A stretch of DNA of 64,000 nt from Arcuatula senhousia (GCA_963971305.1 OZ020308.1:26999275-27063274); one strand, 5' to 3'. Shown: positions 10,650-21,993, counted from the first letter of the stretch. The notes: generated by a model not told the origin, from the letters alone. Numbers and translations: made by a program.

Positions 10650-11309
10650 GTGTTTCCTACCGCTATACCAAGACCATACGCGATAATTTTTTTAACTACA
10701 AGAAGGTATCGCAGGACCTAAGCATTGAAACTACATAGAGACATATTTGACCTCTCCCTCTATCTATGGTCCGGTCATGTTATCATGGGTGATTTAAAGA
10801 AAATTCAATATAATTTATTACGCAAAGTGATTTTACATTGACTTAAATTCAGAAATCCACAGCGTATAAATTGGAATCATAACTTTAAGATAACCGTGGA
10901 CGCAATGGTGGACTGTGCCACGGCATGAATAAGGATGGAAGTAGACCGAGAACCTGAACTTGAATTTGTCAGAATGTGTGAGAAATATCCGTCCTCTTGT
11001 ACGAAGTCGCATTGATAAACTTCGGAAATGTATCAACCCTCGGCCAAACTCCATGCATACTAAGAGATCGTGACACGACAAGTATGTTGTCACGCCTACA
11101 GACAAGGCTTCAGACAACTTAGTTTTTGTGTATGTAAAGCACACTTTTACAATTGTCTGGTAAATGCACTAGGCATTGATGGAAATGCGTCCGCTAATGC
11201 TACATACACCCGGACTTCATTAGACAATGATGAGATCATTGCTAACCATCACTTCTTTATGTCCTCTTTAAATATTCATGTGAAGAAGGAACATGAAGAG
11301 TTACTATAA
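10650..11309 (+). pseudogene. Penelope-like RT, N-terminal fragment
   Basis: Plus-strand frames read in order a block resembling NYKKVSQDLSI, then SGHVIMGDLKKI, RNPQRINWNHNFK, a basic segment around RSRIDKLRK, and finally HDKYVVTP.DKA with LVFV and CKAHFYNC. Together these are the region preceding and entering the RT fingers of the PLE relics elsewhere in the window. There are stops near 10735, 10830 and 11073 and a one-base slip near 11130. The RT palm and 3' UTR are absent. It lies just past the homologous part of copy B. The PLE class is inferred from relatives. Confidence 0.6.
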
Positions 11310-11639
11310 TTAAACTACATAAACATCAATACAAAGAAAGGTAAATAGGTAGGTCATCTTTTTCTACCACGGAATTGTCCGTTCAACTAAAAAGATATGG
11401 CTGCTGTCAAAGAAAGACAGCAAACATACTGCAAAGCTAATTATCATCGTAGTGGAGTCAAACGACTTTTTGAAAATTTTTAAACCTCGATCATTTTCTG
11501 AATCTTAATCTTTGAAATCTTTTGATTTTTCAATATTATACACCAACTTACCACACGAAAAACTAAAATGCCGACTGAAAGAACTAATTAAAAGGGCCTT
11601 CTCTAATTCTAGGCATTTTGTTGTTTGGTCTATAATTCT

Positions 11640-11812
11640 ACATTATGTTTGAGGGCGCTGAACATAGTAAGGGCGGTTTTTTTTCATAGATGTTCCAGTA
11701 TGGGTTCAAATCCCGCTGAGGGAGCGACCAAACATTTGCAGGAGCAAAATATGATATTGCAATTCAGACATTGCTGGGAAGAGCTTCGGACGTCTATAAA
11801 ACATTTAACAAC
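11640..11812 (+). mobile_element. tRNA-derived SINE-like copy 1
   Basis: The block has a Pol III B-box-like GGTTCAAATCC at 11703-11713 preceded by a degenerate A-box-like region with gagggcgctg. It shares a tail (gcaggagcaaaat, then gacattgctgggaagagct and gacgtctataaa) with the copy at 12064. Similarity over ~170 bp including the box B motif supports a SINE. The tRNA of origin cannot be named. Confidence 0.55.
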
Positions 11813-12063
11813 GCCTCATCACGCCAAAAATGATGATTTCCAATGGACAGATATAAGAAAAAAGAGTTGTCACATTGCGTAGACGTATAAATAAAAAAAA
11901 AGTAATTTGTGTGGCTGTATATCTTGTCAAAATGACATCGAATCCTCTGAACGTCGCCACTTTGCTTAACTGCACCCATCACACATCATGTACCATGTTA
12001 AACACTCTAGCTTAAACCTACGAGGAGGTTTCTCTTGGTCAGCAAAAGCTATATTTTATATAT

Positions 12064-12240
12064 CCTAGCTTGTCAAGTGATCAAGGGCGCTGTACAAAGT
12101 GCAGGCGGTGTTGCCATTGATGTTTCAGTATGGGTTCGAATTCGGCGTGGGAGCGACAAAAAAATTGCTGGAGCAAAACATAAACTTCCAGTTTAGACAT
12201 TGTTGGGAAGATCTTTAGACGTCTTTATAAATGTACTAGA
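12064..12240 (+). mobile_element. tRNA-derived SINE-like copy 2
   Basis: Same orientation and layout as the copy ~430 bp upstream. It has tagcttgtcaagtgatcaag (A-box-like), GGTTCGAATTC (B-box-like, 12133-12143), then ctggagcaaaac and gacattgttgggaaga. Divergence from copy 1 is clear, so these are separate old insertions or an old duplication. Confidence 0.55.
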
Positions 12241-12319
12241 TCAAATGTTGCATATCTTGAGTATTGAAGTATATATCAATAAATAAAGAGTCCAACTTAA
12301 GCGGGTAAAGCATATATAT

Positions 12320-12473
12320 TAAAAAAAATCACTAGTACTTTCATCTATCATGTAACAATCATCAGGTGAAATAACGTAACTACTGTATGTGACAGTTGTT
12401 ATGTAGTTAACGTCACTTTTTCACCTGATAATTGCTATATGAAACATGAAAGTGCTAATGATTTTTTTTATAG
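12320..12473. repeat. Hairpin element with ~65-bp inverted arms
   Basis: The left arm (aaaaaaatcactagtacttt ... atcaggtgaaataacgt ... aactac) is the imperfect reverse complement of the right arm ending gaaagtgctaatgatttttt. The central loop is ~20 bp. No reading frame. It is likely a very small foldback MITE. Confidence 0.6.
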
Positions 12474-12610
12474 TTTTATCGGTACGTATTACAATTTGGG
12501 AACATGTTTGAATCTGTTATCAGGGAGCAAACATTTGATTTTTATGGGGGTATGGACATTTTGTTCGTCTTGGTTTTTATTATTCCGAAAAAGCCGAGCC
12601 TGGATATTTT

Positions 12611-12631
12611 ATTTGCGCGCCGCGCGCAAAT
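12611..12631. repeat. Perfect CpG palindrome
   Basis: atttgcgcgc, a central c, and gcgcgcaaat form a perfect 10-bp-arm palindrome containing an uninterrupted GCGCGC alternation inside AT-rich DNA. Confidence 0.7.
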
Positions 12632-12721
12632 CTTTCATTTTTAAAGCATCTTGTTTGTATCATGATGAGTGTGCTGGACCTGCTAACCCTATCGGAGTAA
12701 CAGGGTACATTCATGACCACA

Positions 12722-12830
12722 ATTTGACTTGAGTTCACGTTGCTGAGTGCGGTTTAGTTTTGATTGTTGTACAGTTTTTGTGATGATTATGTGTTCTCCG
12801 ATTTTGTCTTGGCCTGATTTCATTGCCCCA
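12722..12830 (+). mobile_element. PLE 3' UTR fragment (family P2)
   Basis: The stretch gacttgagttcacgttgctg followed by agtgcggttt and a T/G-rich tail matches 29427-29550, the 3' UTR of the P2 Penelope-like family. Only this piece is present. Confidence 0.45.
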
Positions 12831-13004
12831 CAGGTACAGCTGTTCTAAGTCTTTATTCATGACACCAACACACGCTGATTGAAAAATATACTTTCTATCT
12901 TATCTCAAATCTTTCGTGCAAATTTGAAAAATCTTGATTTTTACCGGTTTTATGGTGTCTTGAAAATGACCTAAAAAAGCACATTTTCGGGACTTAACTT
13001 TCTT

Positions 13005-13295
13005 ATATCATCACGGACATATACTTTTTAGTTAAATTTGTTCAGACTCATGGCATCTATCATTATGGAAACTTTGAGAGAAAACTTGATTTTGAAACTA
13101 GATATTTTAAAGAAAATTACCTCAAAATAGGCCAAAAATGATGAAATTTTGGGAAAATTGTCAAAATAGGCCCTTTTTAAATGACTGTAGCGAACTAAAA
13201 TGCACACGGACATATCGTTTTCTCAGTAAATTTGATTTTCTCAGGGTCTTAGCATTTCAAAAATGTAGGTTTGGGAAAAAACTTGATTAAGGAAA
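13005..13295. repeat. Two-unit tandem repeat, ~192-bp period
   Basis: The block cacggacatat ... agtaaatttg ... gagaaaacttgatt occurs at ~13010-13095 and again at ~13202-13290 in diverged form. No coding content. Confidence 0.45.
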
Positions 13296-13344
13296 ATTTT
13301 GACCCCTCAGAAGAATACATCCTTAAACAAAATATTACCCTAAC

Positions 13345-13685
13345 TCTTTGAGGGGGCGGACAGGGGGGGAGGGGGTACGGGGGTTAAGGAGGCGGGGAGC
13401 GGGTGAAGAAGGGGCAGGGAGCGGGGGTAGAAGGGGCGGGGAGTGGGGTGGAAGGGGCGGGGAGCGGGGGTACAGGGGCGGACAAGGGGGACGGGGGTAC
13501 CAGGGTTGAGATGGCTGGGAGCGGTGGTGGAAGGGGTGTGAAGCGGGGGTACAGGGTGGACAAGGGGGTCGGGGGTACCAGGGTTGAGATGGCGGGTAGG
13601 GGGTGGAAGGGGCTGGGAGTGGAGGTGGAGGTGGCAGGTGGGCGGGGAGCAGGGGAAGAGAACCCCCCTGTCCACCCCCTTGTTT
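13345..13685 (+). repeat. G-rich minisatellite with quadruplex potential
   Basis: About 340 bp of plus-strand runs of 3 to 7 G separated by short spacers (ggggcgggga, gcgggggtag, agggg). Longer recurring blocks include accagggttgagatggc near 13500 and 13576. Every frame is open on one strand or the other because of composition, so the proline-rich minus-strand frames at 13335-13742 are not taken as genes. The surroundings are strongly AT-rich. Confidence 0.75.
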
Positions 13686-14271
13686 TGGAACATGAACTAC
13701 GCTAAATTCATAAAAACCTTCCTGCTCATTCCCTTTTCTCAAACCAGTTCAAACAGGGTGTCATATAAGGACTTCGACCAACTTTCCTAATGAAATGAGA
13801 ACATTCAACAAGTTTTAATGAAAATATAATGTTTTAGTCACAGTTAAGCAATTGTTTTATTTTGAAATTCTCCTTTTGTTACAACACTACAATGATATAT
13901 TGCTTGGTAGTTCATGAGAGGGAGAATAAGTATGCCCAACCTTAAGTTTCATTCTTTCAGTAAACGCATCTTTTCATTGTGAGATGATCAGGTTGAGATT
14001 AAAGCATATGCAACGATATTACATTGTAAAACATCCTTAAAATCTGGCTTTTGTGGACAAAATAAGTTTCTACATATTTTCATCGAAAACCAGCGTTAAC
14101 CTTCACTCTTTAAATAATTTCTTGGTCTCTTGAGTCAATCCTCTAAGCTCCACTCGAAAAAAAAACCTACCCTTTTTTATCACGATAAATTATCTTTAAG
14201 ATGTTAGGTACAAACAAAATTTCTATCAAATGATTCCTCACATTAAACAGGAACATATAAAATACGGTATG

Positions 14272-14372
14272 GCGAGGTTCATCTAGTTTTTTGGGCCGAC
14301 CTTTTTTTTACTGATTATCTTATACAAAGCACAAAAATAACACACAGCAAAAATCGAATCGATTAAGGATGA
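14272..14372 (-). mobile_element. PLE 3' UTR fragment (family P3)
   Basis: ctagttttttgggccgacc, then a span ending aaaatcgaatcgat, matches 53303-53385 in the P3 Penelope-like relic. No coding part remains. Confidence 0.4.
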
Positions 14373-14775
14373 TCGCTGGTCTTTTTTTGAGATATCAGTC
14401 AGATTTTCGGAATCCTCTAGATTTTACCATTAAAGTACGGATTTTTTTTTTGCCCAGCAACCCCCTAATTTCTTCCTAATAAGGTTAATTGGGTCATTGA
14501 GAGCTACTATACAAAGTTTGTTGTTTACAAAGTAACCAGCGAATCTCCTTAAAGTGTAATTTTAATCAGAGGTTTTCTCTGGCCGAATGGAACGTTTATG
14601 GATTTGATAAAACAAGAAGACAACAATAACTACAAGTCATACATGTTCTTTGAACAACAGTCCCTTTTACTGACAATGAGCTAAAAATGCCTATATGTAG
14701 CTACCGATTGATGTAAAAAAAAAATTAAAATGATCAACCCTAAATCCTACACAAAACTTTAAATAGTTAATTATT

Positions 14776-14834
14776 TAAGAAGAATAATTGTTTCTGGTGG
14801 TGCCGGCAGACGAGACATACTTTAGTGTTAACTC
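14776..14834. mobile_element. Right end of pearl-like element
   Basis: gaataattgtttctggtggt and gccggcagacgagacatac match the right end of the element at 6997-7719. The body is missing. Confidence 0.55.
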
Positions 14835-16744
14835 TTTTTTTTTCTTGTTGTCTTTATGTATGTATTCTTATCTTATTGAAATGAACTATTACCTACGGCG
14901 TGCTAGTTTTGTGCTTTGTCATTTATAATCTATAGGGGGAGATTGGGCCAAAATACGTTTAACCTGCTATTTCGTATATGTGCCTGCCTTAAGTCCTGGA
15001 TCTAGATCATTGCTGATGATTGTATACGTTGTGTTCCGTTGACATTATAGGATAGGGTTTGAATCATACACTTTTTATTTTTAAACTAAGGCAAATGCAA
15101 ATAGCGAGCAGCGAATAAAGGTAATAAAAAAACTACCGAACTTGAACTTAAGGTCACGTTGAAGGCTGCTGGCTGTTTTCCGTATAAAATGTTCATATTT
15201 TTTCCGTATTTATTTTCTTTATAGAATTACGTCAATACATTAGATAGATTGATATTTCATCATCTATTTAAATATCAGGTGTAAACGTATATAGTAAATT
15301 AAGAAACAATCCATTTCAAACTAATCCATTTTATTTTAAAGCGAACAATTCGTTGACAAATAAGCTATTCTGTTTTCGGACATAGTTTTAACTAAAGATT
15401 ACGTCAAGCGCAGAAAAAAATTAAAAAGATTAATTTTCTGATAAATTTGTTTTTCGTTATTTAAATTTATTTTAAGAACCTTTTCTCAGAATTAGCGAAA
15501 CACAGAAATATGTGCAACATATAGTTTTAAATGTTCAGTCAGGCAAATATATTTATTTAAAAGTAAAAGATTAAAATCATGTCGCAAACACTTTTGACAA
15601 TATACAATAGAGTTTTCATTTTAAAGAAATAAAGTAAACGTGGAATTGTCGACTATTCGGAGGCCCGAAGATTTTTTTGTTGATTTCGTGCTTGAGATTT
15701 AAGCACAATGAATAACAGTGATCATTTCATCGACAAATCTAATCAACCAGATGGACACATGTTAGAATTATTCTAGACAACATTCTTGAGCATTCATATC
15801 AAAGGGTTTTCTAAAAAGGGGGGAAAATTTATAGGGCTATATCAAAACAGCGACTTTTAAAAAATATACTTTTGCTGTAGTCGAAACAGCGACATTAAAT
15901 TCAATTGTGCGATCCATATTGTCCGTGTCTGAATTGGAGGGTTCTTTGCTTCATGTTCAAAATACACAGTACATATATAGGTATACAGCCATTGATTAAT
16001 CTACAATCAACCAGCTACGGTTGATACAGTATTTAATGGGGATTTAAATGAAAGTGCAAAATGTACCTGAAGTTAAAATAAATATATAAATCCACTTTTG
16101 GTTTTCTCATGACTGTTATTGTCCTTGTTTAGACTTCCTTAATCTATATATCTATTACAACATATTCACAGTAAAATAAATCAATTATACAACTATACTA
16201 GGTTTATTTAAGGTCATGCTGTAGAATTAAAAGTTACTGTTACGGACTAAATTTCTGTTTCGGTGCCTTTGACATACTAGATCGCACTAAAAATATAAAT
16301 TTTACAGAAGACAATCAAGTTTTTTTTAAGGGGGGATTATAAAAGTAACGAAATGACCTTTAGGTCTTAAAAACATAACAAAAATATCGATTACATTAAT
16401 GCCGAATATATTTGCATTTCTTCTGTGATTGACACCATATTATTGTGTGAAAATTGTTTTATTTAAATCTTTTCAACTGTTTTTATGGCTAAACGTTGGC
16501 CTGCGAAAAAGCTGTAAGTATGTGCTAACATAGTGTGCGTTAGAACGCTAGCTCAAACCTTGGTTGCAAGTTTACTTTTGTACTTAATTGCTACTTTTCA
16601 ATGAATCATTAAACACCAGTTGTAAAGGCTTTATCGTAGAATCTTGCGGTGGCTGTAAGTCTAGTAAACTATGATTAGATTGGAATATTCATATCGGTGG
16701 CTAATTATAACCAGTGTCCATTCTCAATATAAAAGTCTGTCATG
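14835..16744. other. No recognised gene
   Basis: AT-rich DNA without a credible reading frame. The piece at 15113-15145 (aataaaggtaataaaaaaac, then taccgaacttgaa) matches the 3' terminus of PLE family P1. It runs into ttgaaggctgctgg, also found near 53090 on the other strand. Otherwise I see nothing. Confidence 0.4.
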
Positions 16745-18470
16745 GATTAAGAAGCAGTGGTACCAATGGGGCATCCGAATGTCAAAGTCCGAAAGGGCAG
16801 AAACAAAACCAGTAAGCACAAACAAAGACAGGACGAAAAACAGACAACATATAAAACACAAAAACGAGTGATTATCAATTTACAACGATAACTCTAGTAA
16901 TAATGAGAGTGAACTCGGGGGCTCCGGAAGAGTTCCTGTCTCCTATAGCACACATCCGTCACACTGCCACTTTCAAATTAAGTGTGTCAATTCCTGTAAA
17001 GGAAGACAAAACAAAACTCTATGACAAATCAACATTTTCACTCATTTGAGAGGATTAGAATCCCATATTTGTCTATGAGTGCAATGTCTACCGTATAATT
17101 TCTTGAGTGACGACAGCAAACGAGGAACAATGTAACCTTGTGGTAACAATATTTGTGTCACACATTCACTCTGCCGAGGAAATCGATATAATTACCGCAA
17201 GCTCAGAAGTAACAAATCAATTGTGATACGTAAACTCCATAGGCTGGAGCGAACGGGTAAACTCCATAAGATGGAGGTAACGGAATGTTGCTACACGAGA
17301 AGGGAAAGTAAGGAATTGGAAAGTCGAAATCATAACGTTTGTCATTGACATTTGTTAAAAGTTTTTCTTGAGAGTCTATTTCGAGATGAAGATCTAAATA
17401 TGAAGCAGACTTCCTAAAATCTGTTGTGTCTTTTATCTCAAGTACCTGGGGATATAATTATGAGATGCAGAAAGTCATTAAATCGAGAATTTTTTCATGA
17501 ATGAACATCATCAATATAACAGAAAGTGAGTTTAAAAGAGAAAGCCAGTCTCCGATGATTTTTGTCTAGAACAGTTTGTAAGAAGTCCGCTTCATAAGAA
17601 TGAAGAAATAATTCAGCAAGCAAAGGTGAACAATAAGTGCCCATTGAAATCCCAATTGTTTGCTGAAAAACACGTTCACCTAACTGAACAAATATGTTGT
17701 CGATAGGAAAATTGATCATGTCGATTATTTTGGTCTTCTGTATATTCATTCTTTTTCTTAGACTCATTGATGAGTGAAATCGACTACCAGATAATGTACC
17801 TGAGTTTTCCATTCTTTTTGAGAAAAAAAATTGTGTTTAATCAGTTGTGCAAATCGTGATTTCAGTTGTTCATGTTTAATAGAAGAGAAAAGTGTGGAGG
17901 AATCGAAAGTTTTGATGCTGTTACAACAGGAAACTAATTCAGAGTTAAGGATCTCCATTAGTTCTTTCCAATTCCTCAGGACCCACATTTGATTGACACC
18001 ATTTGTAGAATAACAACAATCGTATTATATCTGGAGGCCGGATTTTATAGCTGTGGGGATTGAAGTCAGTAGAACTGAAAGAAGTTTAGTTGTACATTTG
18101 GATGACCCTGCAATGAAGCGCTGTTTTTTGGTTTGTTATCCAATTTGAGATACAGGAATGGAATGTCATCATTGTTAGTGCCAACAGAAAGGCCGAAGGA
18201 GGAATTGACAGATGTGTAATTGTCAAATATTGCCTCCTTAGACAGTGTTTGTAGCTGTGTAGTTGGTGCTGTTGCTAACACAGCTAACCTCTTATTCAAC
18301 TGTCAAACAGTCAATTTATTGTTTCTCGCACACAAAAAAATGATGTTATTTGGTGTTTTGTCTGCCGGTACAACAACATATTTATCATGTAATGTGGACA
18401 ATGCTTTGGAAACATCAGTGTTGCTGAAAATGATCGAGGTGTTAAAGACATCGAACCTATCATTTTGGCA
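16745..18470 (-). pseudogene. Penelope-like element, near-complete RT relic (family P2)
   Basis: Reading the minus strand from 18470: DRFDVFN, a DKYVVVPADK block (RT fingers), an IPFLYLKLDNKPK segment, CNSIKTFDSSTLFSSI (palm, motif A), IGISMGTYCSPLLAELFLHS (motif B), FCYIDDV (YIDD catalytic box), LEIKDTTD, YLDLHLEID and KRYDFDFP. It ends with a remnant of YGVY and QLIC, then the 3' UTR ending at gaagcagtggtacc (16748). Several frameshifts and stops split it into frames at 18066-18299, 17764-17988 and 17495-17812. A small partial duplication of the YGVY-encoding region lies at 17230-17280. It is the fullest PLE relic in the window. No GIY-YIG domain is visible. Confidence 0.75.
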
Positions 18471-18633
18471 AATTTTTAAAAAATACTAAAATTCACACTT
18501 TTTGAAGAATAAAATTGTAAAACCTTTTAAGAAACTGTTAAAATTTCAAAAAAACCTGCCAGAGAGTATTCTTTTTGACGGAAAACTGATGAAAAATACG
18601 CAGTGTCAAAAAAGAGGACAAACTAATTATAGA

Positions 18634-18892
18634 ATGTAAACACTTGCGGGTACTGGTAAACTGAGAAACAAAAAGTAACCAAACGAAACGGAGCTGCACA
18701 AAAACGATATCGGTAAAGAAGGAAACGTAAACAGTAAAATTAGCAACCGAAATCTGTATTTAGAAAGGAAACGAAATCAAGCGAAATCGATTTTAGCCGA
18801 CACTAGTCGTTTTTCTTAATTTACCCGTTTTCGTTTGGTTACATTTCGTTTCTCAGTTTAACAGTACCCAGTTTACCAAATGTAAATATTTA
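18634..18892. mobile_element. Foldback MITE with ~60-bp terminal inverted repeats
   Basis: The left end (acttgcgggtactggtaaac, then tgagaaac and aaccaaacgaaac) is the reverse complement of the right end (gtttcgtttctcagttta style block to accaaatgtaaat). The interior is ~130 bp. No frame. Superfamily is unknown because the target duplication is not clear. Confidence 0.6.
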
Positions 18893-19082
18893 TGCTGGAC
18901 AATACCTTATCAAAGCGAATAATAATAAGATTATTTTTATAGAAAACTGCAAAACACTGAGTTTTTATGTTGGTAAAGGTAAGTTTTAGATAGTATATTT
19001 TTAATATATGTACTTTTTATTCAATGTAAAAAATTACGAAGTTGGTAGGTTCTATGTCTTTAATGTTGAAATAGACGATATT

Positions 19083-19111
19083 GAGATGTGGAATAAGTGT
19101 ACGCGACACAT
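19083..19111 (-). repeat. Shared terminal block also at 4240, 60560 and 53009
   Basis: gagatgtggaataagtgtac followed by gcgacaca is the reverse complement of the block just inside the left edge of repeat copies B and C. Similarity ends at both sides, so it is a scattered end or motif of an unidentified element. Confidence 0.45.
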
Positions 19112-19524
19112 TTTTTTCTCATTACAAATCTCAACTGTCTTTGATTTTTATTTGATTTTAAGGTTAAATGAAATATAGATGACTCGATCGGTTTAATAAC
19201 TGTATTGAAATACTTTTAAATCCATATGTTTATACCAATATTGGTTCTGCACCGTTAAACTCCTAATAAAAGCTTTATTGTATGGTCTTTCACGTGATTT
19301 TAATCTTTTGTTTTTTTACAACTTAGATATATTAATTATGAACTAGATGGTTGTATATCTATACCTTCATGCAATATAGGAAATCAGTCAGGTAAACTTT
19401 TTTAAAACATGATTTTAAAGAAATCTAACAGATTTGTTCCATATTTAACATTTAATTTTTAGATATTAATTGTAACATTTGTTGGAAAATTAACGAACTA
19501 AAACAATTACAAGTACTCTTGTGA

Positions 19525-19700
19525 CAACTTGAATTCGCGTTGTTTATTGCTGTTCAGTCGTTTTTGTGTTTTATATGTTTTTATGTAGTATGTTGCTCGT
19601 GCTGTTTCGTTTGTATTGACTGGTTTTGTCTTTGCACTTTCGGACTCTTGACATTTGGATGCCCCATTGGTAATTGTTTGCTTCTTTTATTCAATAAAAC
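19525..19700 (+). mobile_element. PLE 3' UTR fragment (family P2)
   Basis: The segment from ttgaattcgcgttgtttatt to gcccattggtaattg is the reverse complement of the P2 3' UTR at 16755-16900. The frame at 19540-19752 lies within it and is not a gene. Confidence 0.6.
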
Positions 19701-19818
19701 ATTGCTTCAGCCAACGCTGCAATATTATAATATAAAAACATTTATATTTTAAATCTTTCTTTTCAAATAATCTCTAAATGATGTATTAACCCCCGCTTGT
19801 TTGTTGTAGATTTAAGCG

Positions 19819-20355
19819 ATGGCTGTAAAGAAAGGTGGTCGATGGGCCTTTAATTTATATTTTGATCCTGAAGCTGACGAGTATGAAAGTGCCTATAATA
19901 TAGATGGTGTGGATTTGGTACAAAAGTTTAATACACTTAACGTTGATGTTAACGAAGATATCATAGAAGTTCATGCATATAAATCGAAATTGAGTAAGCT
20001 TCAACTTACATCAGCGGTTATGTATCACTTGTTCATTGTTTTTAAAACCAGAAAATGGTGGTGGTGTATTGAAAAGGACGGAGACGGAATAGTACTCAGG
20101 CGAAGCAAAAGTTTAAAGGCCGTTACGTATTACAACAGGAATGAGAAAAGAAAATCATTCACACTGACCAAAACTTCCAAAAGCAGACAAACTGTTAGAG
20201 ATTTGTTGCATTGGCTTGAACACACAGACGCACTGGACGATAGTTACAATTTCTTGTTCAGTAACTGCAAACATTTTGCAAAGGAGGTATTCGATTTTAT
20301 CGCATACGATGAGTTGTGTTGGTTTGATAGTGCCTTTGAGGGATGGTTTCAGTGA
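19819..20355 (+). CDS. Small LRAT/NlpC-like (papain-fold) protein, paralogue 1
   Basis: An intact 178-residue frame in one exon. An acceptor-like tttgttgtag sits just upstream at 19801-19810, so an upstream non-coding exon is possible. Visible blocks are LYFDPEAD (residues ~14-21), YHLFIVFKT (~75-83), WWWCIEK (~87-93), TVRDLLHWLE and SNCKHFAKEVFDFIAYDE (~149-166). A histidine followed by a distant NC.HF motif is the layout of permuted NlpC/P60 proteins such as LRAT, where His and Cys form the catalytic pair. That assignment is inferred from motifs and function is unknown. There is no signal peptide or membrane segment. The 35953-36501 frame is a paralogue with roughly 40% identity by eye. PolyA signal at 20491. 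Confidence 0.75.
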   Translation: MAVKKGGRWAFNLYFDPEADEYESAYNIDGVDLVQKFNTLNVDVNEDIIEVHAYKSKLSKLQLTSAVMYHLFIVFKTRKWWWCIEKDGDGIVLRRSKSLKAVTYYNRNEKRKSFTLTKTSKSRQTVRDLLHWLEHTDALDDSYNFLFSNCKHFAKEVFDFIAYDELCWFDSAFEGWFQ

Positions 20356-20490
20356 GCTGGTTATATAGCTCGTAAAGTGCGAATCAAACCAACTTATCAC
20401 ATGCATGTAATTATGAACATGTAATTACTTTATTTGTTCGCTTACTTTAAACAGTTTGAAACATATATTTAAAGTATTTAAAGCCTATCA

Positions 20491-20496
20491 AATAAA
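20491..20496 (+). promoter_or_regulatory. Polyadenylation signal AATAAA
   Basis: AATAAA lies ~135 bp after the stop of the frame at 19819-20355, in A/T-rich sequence, as expected for its 3' UTR. Confidence 0.45.
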
Positions 20497-21092
20497 ATAT
20501 TTTTTATGTATTAAAATCTAAGCTTATATATGTCATGTGAGCTGTCTCGCGTTCCATTATTCCACATTTAATTATTTTCTATATTGCAAAATACTTTTTT
20601 GTAGAAAACCTTAATACAAAAATCAGATACACATTAAATGTATTTTTACAAAGCAAAAACTGGGACCGGGGCAACTTAATCGACCTGCATGGACTAATTT
20701 GCCATTGGCTCATTTTTATATATTAGTATTTATCTCTAAAGCTTTATTAAGTTGTTGATATAGGAATTGATTTACATTCTTAGAAATGGATTTAATATGA
20801 CTTAAGAGCACTAAAATACATATGCCACACTTAATAGCGCGTGTTTGATCTTAAATGCATTTCCTTTTAGTATTATCCATATCGTTATCAGTTAATATTT
20901 CACGACTCATTAGATATGTCAGGGCCTGTACTATTTTTTTTATAGATTTTTTTACCCGACAATGTTATTAGAAAATACGTCTCATGTGATCTCTTAAGAA
21001 GTTTTTCTTTCGATATCAGTCACTGGTAGCAAAATTCAAAATTATGTCAGATGGAATGATTCGTGATTGTTTGAATTAGTTTGAGATGTTTT

Positions 21093-21290
21093 TTTGTACT
21101 GAGATGATCACCTCTTTATCCCTATTGTGTCTCACAACTATGTTGTGATTTGTGCTACCAGACCCGATCGCAACAGAATGTTAGATTTGGCGCCATAACA
21201 CCTGGTTCAACCCACCATTTTTTATGAAAAGTCAGAGGCATTACGATCTTCAATGTCTCTGGAATGTCCTTGTCTTGCATTTGGTCAGGG
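21093..21290 (+). mobile_element. Diverged PLE 3' UTR fragment (family P1-like)
   Basis: tgtactgagatgatcacctc, then attgtgtctcacaactatg and ggttcaacccaccatttt, follow in order the reverse complement of the P1 3' UTR (compare 22860-23010). It is diverged and truncated. Confidence 0.5.
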
Positions 21291-21778
21291 GTTTGTCCTA
21301 ACTGCCATTATGTGATAAGTTTAAGACTTCGGATGCATTATACATGAAAATGTCTTAAAAGAAAAAAGAATCTATATTCTCCCTTTTTATTTTTTCCTGA
21401 AGGTTACATATTTATTATTTGAATAACAAATAGGTCGACGATACGACTTATAGTTAGGTATAGTCACGACATTAAATTTCTTAGTCAGAATACGATATCA
21501 TTACAACCATGTCCTTAATACTATTCGACCTTGGGTCGTCATCATCCCGGTTTTTGTCAGTCCTTAAGTCCCTAACCTTTATCTTCAATATGAGTCTAAT
21601 CCGTGGAAAACAGGTGCAAAAACAAGCACTTTCGACATATTTACGACTCTTCCACTTCATTTCTCAGAAATTTATTTTAGTCTCACGATTGCAAATAAGT
21701 GAAACGATTGAAACTACTATTCCGACAAAGAAACCAAATTTAATTTATATTGTAAGTCTGTGTTAAAGAGTTTTAGAC

Positions 21779-21975
21779 ATACAACAAAGTTCCAACAATT
21801 AATTTTTCCTACGCCGCACATGCGTTTCGTCTTTTTGGACTCATCAGAGGCGCTCTAGTCAAATCCTGAATATGCCAAAATCAATATGAATTTGAAAAAC
21901 ATAAAATAATAATACGAATAATGCCGCACTGGTACCAAATCATAACTAAGATCAGCTGTATTTGAGGAATTAACA
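21779..21975 (-). mobile_element. Diverged retrozyme-like unit remnant
   Basis: From acaaagttccaacaatta to atttgaggaatt this follows the array 1 unit (compare 3493-3685) with many substitutions. It is a single partial unit. Confidence 0.6.
21811..21853 (-). ncRNA. Hammerhead remnant, cleavage site lost
   Basis: CTGATGA and GAAA are kept and stem II is GTC/GAC with a longer loop. The cleavage triplet aligned to GTC reads GTG, which breaks the NUH rule. Predicted inactive. Confidence 0.6.
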
Positions 21976-21993
21976 CAATTTAATCATTAAGCT

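Noticed and set aside
13335..13742. Proline-rich minus-strand frames and glycine-rich plus-strand frames
   Set aside because: They are a product of the G-rich minisatellite; all frames stay open from composition alone.
14991..15035. CTGATGA near 15010 as a further hammerhead
   Set aside because: No GAAA box or cleavage triplet follows at the right distance and no stem I partner exists.
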